Origin: Desulfovibrio sp.
GTDB taxonomy: Bacteria; Desulfobacterota; Desulfovibrionia; Desulfovibrionales; Desulfovibrionaceae
Assembly: GCA_022837365.1 (NCBI GenBank)
Contig: JALHHV010000082.1
Coordinates: 13,932 to 23,318, forward strand
Reading direction: 5' to 3'
DNA: 9,387 bases
The notes under the pieces are model-generated. The model was not told the DNA's origin and ran no database searches. It saw only the letters and a list, made by a program, of their open reading frames with translations. Positions 7,105 to 9,387 of the stretch are shown here, one piece after another. Position 1 is the stretch's first letter. Every line of letters begins with the position of its first letter. A program made the translations under genes and the position numbers.

Positions 7105-7655
7105 AATCGCTGGTCGTCTATTCCTCGCGCACCGGCAACACCGAAAAGGTGGCCCGCGCCATCGCGGACTGCCTGCCCCGGCCCTGCGACCTGTTGCCCG
7201 TGGACCAGGCCCCGGACCTTTCCGCTGGCGGCGGAACCCACGGCTACGACTTCGTGGCCCTGGGTTTCTGGGTGGACAAGGGCGGCCCGGACGCGGCGGC
7301 CGCCAAGTACATGCAGGCGGTGAACAACTGCCGGGTGGGTTTGTTCGGCACCCTGGGGGCCTGGCCCGATTCCGACCACGCCCGCGACTGCATCCGCCGC
7401 GCCGAAGAGATGATGGCGGGCAACGAGGTGTTGGGCTCGTTCTTGTGCCAGGGGCGCATCGACCCGGCCGTCATCGCCATGATGCAGAAGATGGCCTCGG
7501 ACGCGCACCCGATGACCCCGGAACGCATCGCGCGCATCCGGGAAGCGGAACGCCACCCCGACGAGAAGGATCTCGCCGACGCGCAGGCCGCCTTCCGGGC
7601 CATGGCGGACCGGTTGGCCGCCACCGCCGCCACCGCCCCCGGAGACCCGGCATAG
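7101..7655 (+). CDS. Small flavodoxin-family protein, BilS/HmuF type (electron donor in anaerobic heme/bilin metabolism)
   Basis: Cytosolic FMN-type flavodoxin of 184 residues. The phosphate-binding loop is S-S-R-T-G-N-T at residues 8-14, after the first strand KSLVVY. Later strands and loops include YDFVALGFWVDKGGPD (49-64), which would face the flavin, and VGLFGTLGAWPDSDHA, typical of the BilS-like subgroup. A charged helix and an Ala-rich tail end the protein. In Fusobacterium nucleatum the related flavodoxin HmuF works with the anaerobilin synthase HmuW, taking part in heme trafficking and anaerobilin reduction; BilS accompanies the bilirubin reductase BilR. By analogy this protein may feed electrons to HutW or reduce its product. 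It starts in an ATGA overlap with hutX and is therefore co-translated. The fold is certain; the redox partner is inferred. Confidence 0.82.
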   Translation: MKSLVVYSSRTGNTEKVARAIADCLPRPCDLLPVDQAPDLSAGGGTHGYDFVALGFWVDKGGPDAAAAKYMQAVNNCRVGLFGTLGAWPDSDHARDCIRRAEEMMAGNEVLGSFLCQGRIDPAVIAMMQKMASDAHPMTPERIARIREAERHPDEKDLADAQAAFRAMADRLAATAATAPGDPA

Positions 7656-7712
7656 GGCCGGACCCGGAGCGCACCGGACGCCGCATTACCGCCGACGTGG
7701 CAAGGAGCACCC

Positions 7713-8630
7713 ATGCATCTGCCTGCACTGCGTGAACATTCCGAAGACCGGGAGGGCCTGGGCGGCATTGTCGCGTCGCTGGTGATCCACTGCGGCGTGT
7801 TCCTGCTGATGGCCATGGCTCCGCTGGCGGCGCATCCGCCCCGTCAGCCCCTGCCGCTGGGCGTGGTGATGATGGACCTGCAAGGTCTGGCGCTGCCGGG
7901 TGGCGGTGGTGGCGGGGCGGCGTCCGCCGTTCCGGAATCCGCGCCGCGGCCGGTGTCCCGTCCCCGGCCGCAGGCCGCGCCTCCGGCCACGCCCGTGCCC
8001 GTGCCGGTCAAGCCTGCCGCCATGGTGACGGAGAACGCCGCCAAACCCGTGGCGGCGCGCAAGGTGGCCGCCAAGGCCGCGCCCCGGCCAGAGGTGCGGG
8101 ACACGTCAGCCCCGAAACCGGCCCCGAAATCGGCCCCGGACCGGCCTGCCGCCCACCAGCCCCGCGAGGAGCGGAACACCACGGCGGGGCGGGGGGCGGA
8201 GTTCTGCGACACCGTGCCCGTTGCCGCAGCCTCCGGCGGTGCGCCGGGCGGTGTGGCGCGCGGCGCGGGAAGCGGCGGGCCGGGCAGTGGCGCGGGCGCG
8301 CCCGCCGCCGGGCATCCGGGCGGAAGCCCCATGGCGGACGCGGGCGAGACGCAGCGCATCCTGGCCGCCCTGACGGCGCTGGTGGAAAGGTACAAGGAAT
8401 ACCCCCGCGCCGCGCGGAGGGCGGGATACCAGGGCACCGTGGTCATGGCCGTGAAGCTGCGCAGCGACGGGGCCATCGACACCTGGAACGTGGCCGCGTG
8501 CAGCGCCCATGCCCTGTTGGACAGGGCCACGGAAAAGGCCTTCGCCCGCATGGAGGGGGTGCGCGTGGCCAACGTCAGCCTGCCCGGCGACATGCGCGTG
8601 CTGGTGCCGGTGCGCTACGAGCTGAACTGA
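7713..8630 (+). CDS. tonB: TonB energy transducer, cluster-specific
   Basis: Inner-membrane-anchored periplasm-spanning protein of 305 residues that passes ExbBD-derived energy to a TonB-dependent receptor. AAGGAG (7702-7707) precedes ATG 7713. One N-terminal membrane helix (about 17-40) carries Ser22 and His26 with the same four-residue spacing as Ser16/His20 of E. coli TonB, the residues required for coupling to ExbB/ExbD. A long Pro/Ala/Lys-rich stretch (about 73-155) and a Gly/Ala-rich stretch (about 165-205) form the periplasmic spacer. The TonB C-terminal domain (about 215-305) begins YKEYPRAARRAGYQGTVVM, the classic YP-x-x-A-R-x-x-G-x-x-G form. A lone Cys lies in the spacer and another in the C-domain. 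No exbB or exbD is in the window. It sits 57 bases after the flavodoxin gene and probably serves the receptor at 1320-3455. Confidence 0.9.
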   Translation: MHLPALREHSEDREGLGGIVASLVIHCGVFLLMAMAPLAAHPPRQPLPLGVVMMDLQGLALPGGGGGGAASAVPESAPRPVSRPRPQAAPPATPVPVPVKPAAMVTENAAKPVAARKVAAKAAPRPEVRDTSAPKPAPKSAPDRPAAHQPREERNTTAGRGAEFCDTVPVAAASGGAPGGVARGAGSGGPGSGAGAPAAGHPGGSPMADAGETQRILAALTALVERYKEYPRAARRAGYQGTVVMAVKLRSDGAIDTWNVAACSAHALLDRATEKAFARMEGVRVANVSLPGDMRVLVPVRYELN

Positions 8631-8675
8631 CGGGACTGACGGAATTGGGCATCCGGTCATGTCCCGTCATGTCCG
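8626..8675 (+). repeat. Two short tandem duplications between the converging tonB and regulator genes
   Basis: ACTGACGGG/ACTGACGGA (8626-8634, 8635-8643) spans the tonB stop, and GTCATGTCCC/GTCATGTCCG (8656-8665, 8666-8675) follows. CCGG at 8653-8656 and 8673-8676 brackets the second pair. The 74-base convergent gap 8631-8704 holds no T-run hairpin, so no intrinsic terminator can be called for either gene. Confidence 0.6.
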
Positions 8676-8704
8676 GCAATGCCTGGCGATGCCGCCGCCG
8701 GGCG

Positions 8705-9271
8705 CTACCCGGTGCGGCCGCCCTTCCTGCGGCGCGGCGCGGCCGCGCGGGCCGGGCTGGGCAGCGGGGGGGCGTCCTGTTCCCGCGCCGCCGGACCGTC
8801 CATCTGCGTATCCGGGCCGGGGTGGGGCTTGCGGCGCATGTAGGCCGCGTAGTCCTCGCGCCAACGGTCCAGTTGCAGACCGGTGCGTTCGAGGTACAAT
8901 AGGAACTGCCCCAGCCGCTTGATGACCTGCGCATCCACGGCGTGCTCCACCCGGCAGGCGGTGGCCTCGGCCAGTGGCCGGTCCAGTTGCAGCACGTCGC
9001 CGAACAGCCGGCGCAGGATCATGTTGCGGTGGGCGATTTCGCGCGCCAGCGGTTCGCCCTGCGGGGTCAGCCGCACCAGACTGTACGGCTGGTATTCGAT
9101 GAGCCCCCGCGCGGCCAGGGCCTTCAGCGCGCTGGTCACCGTGGACCGGGACACCCCCTGGGCCTCGGCGATGTCGCGCGAGCGCGCCGCTCCGCGCTCC
9201 ATCTCCAGGTGGAAGATGGCGACCAGATAATCTTCGAGCGTGTTGGACAGCGGGGTGTTCTCTGCCGACAT
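8705..9271 (-). CDS. DtxR/MntR-family metal-dependent transcriptional repressor
   Basis: DNA-binding regulator of 188 residues that senses Fe(II) or Mn(II). The start at 9271 is chosen because AAGGGG lies just upstream and MSAENTPLSNTLEDYL matches the family N-terminus; an upstream GTG at 9349 would add 26 residues with no good ribosome-binding site. The winged helix-turn-helix is at about 10-75 (SRDIAEAQGVSRSTVTSALK as the HTH, then wing LVRLTPQGE). The metal-binding and dimer domain is at about 76-130. Candidate ligands by alignment with family motifs are D14, H81, C106, E109 and H110. ACRVEH resembles the Cys-x-x-Glu-His site of the iron sensors DtxR/IdeR, while EDY resembles MntR. There is no C-terminal SH3-like domain; the protein ends in a Pro/Arg-rich tail (about 140-188). 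Convergent to tonB. It may co-regulate the cluster; its targets are unknown. Confidence 0.88.
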   Translation of the reverse strand: MSAENTPLSNTLEDYLVAIFHLEMERGAARSRDIAEAQGVSRSTVTSALKALAARGLIEYQPYSLVRLTPQGEPLAREIAHRNMILRRLFGDVLQLDRPLAEATACRVEHAVDAQVIKRLGQFLLYLERTGLQLDRWREDYAAYMRRKPHPGPDTQMDGPAAREQDAPPLPSPARAAAPRRRKGGRTG

Positions 9272-9322
9272 GCCGGCCCCTTGCGTGTTGTGTTGTCCGC
9301 GCCGTGGCGCGCGTTTCGCCCC

Positions 9323-9336
9323 TGTATCGTAAAACA
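9323..9336. promoter_or_regulatory. Possible operator: imperfect palindrome upstream of the DtxR-like gene
   Basis: TGTATCGTAAAACA is an AT-rich imperfect palindrome with TGT...ACA ends, 52 bases before the regulator start. On the minus strand it contains TACGAT, a possible -10 box; no convincing -35 box was found at normal spacing. It could be a self-regulation site for the repressor. The rest of 9272-9387 is GC-rich with no gene seen. Confidence 0.3.
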
Positions 9337-9387
9337 CTTCCGGATGCACCCCTTGAACGCCACCATGCCGGGGCCCGCCGCCCCCAA

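Noticed and set aside
8631..8704. Bidirectional terminator between tonB and the regulator
   Set aside because: Only short direct repeats and weak complementarities; no stable stem with a T-run on either strand.

Overview
The window is a compact gene cluster for heme capture and anaerobic heme breakdown, from a high-GC Gram-negative anaerobe. The Gram-negative call rests on a TonB-dependent outer-membrane receptor with a signal peptide and C-terminal phenylalanine, plus a TonB protein. The anaerobe call rests on an oxygen-independent radical SAM heme-opening enzyme (HutW/ChuW type) paired with a flavodoxin. Very high third-position GC and these protein families fit the Desulfovibrionaceae (Desulfovibrio/Nitratidesulfovibrio-like sulfate reducers). 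That assignment is an inference; no rRNA or other marker is present.

Layout, left to right. (1) 1-1323 (+): HutW-type radical SAM enzyme whose 5' end lies outside the window. (2) 1320-3455 (+): TonB-dependent receptor, overlapping hutW by 4 bases. (3) 3456-3607: intergenic region with a strong Fur-box match (3483-3501) and a perfect 10-bp hairpin with a GCAA loop (3515-3538). (4) 3608-4243, 4221-5021 and 5021-6544 (+): a complete ECF-type transporter made of an MptD-like S component, a T component and a single polypeptide with two fused ATPase domains. (5) 6526-7104 (+): HutX/ChuX-type cytosolic heme carrier. (6) 7101-7655 (+): small flavodoxin of the BilS/HmuF type. (7) 7713-8630 (+): TonB energy transducer. 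(8) 8705-9271 (-): DtxR/MntR-family metal-dependent repressor, convergent with tonB. The ends of adjacent genes overlap almost throughout, so 3608-7655 and probably tonB form one operon behind the Fur box; hutW and the receptor form a coupled pair driven from upstream of the window.

Proposed working model (inference): the receptor, energised by the local TonB, takes heme across the outer membrane. The ECF transporter carries it across the inner membrane in place of the usual periplasmic-binding-protein heme ABC system (HmuTUV type), which is absent here. HutX buffers heme in the cytosol, HutW opens the ring to anaerobilin and frees iron, and the flavodoxin supplies electrons or reduces the product. 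Fur and possibly the DtxR-like protein control expression by iron.

The most interesting point is this use of an ECF transporter inside a Gram-negative anaerobic heme-degradation cluster. A second oddity is a low-complexity insertion built from two unrelated 9-bp tandem repeats inside the second ATPase domain. No mobile element, RNA gene or CRISPR array was seen.
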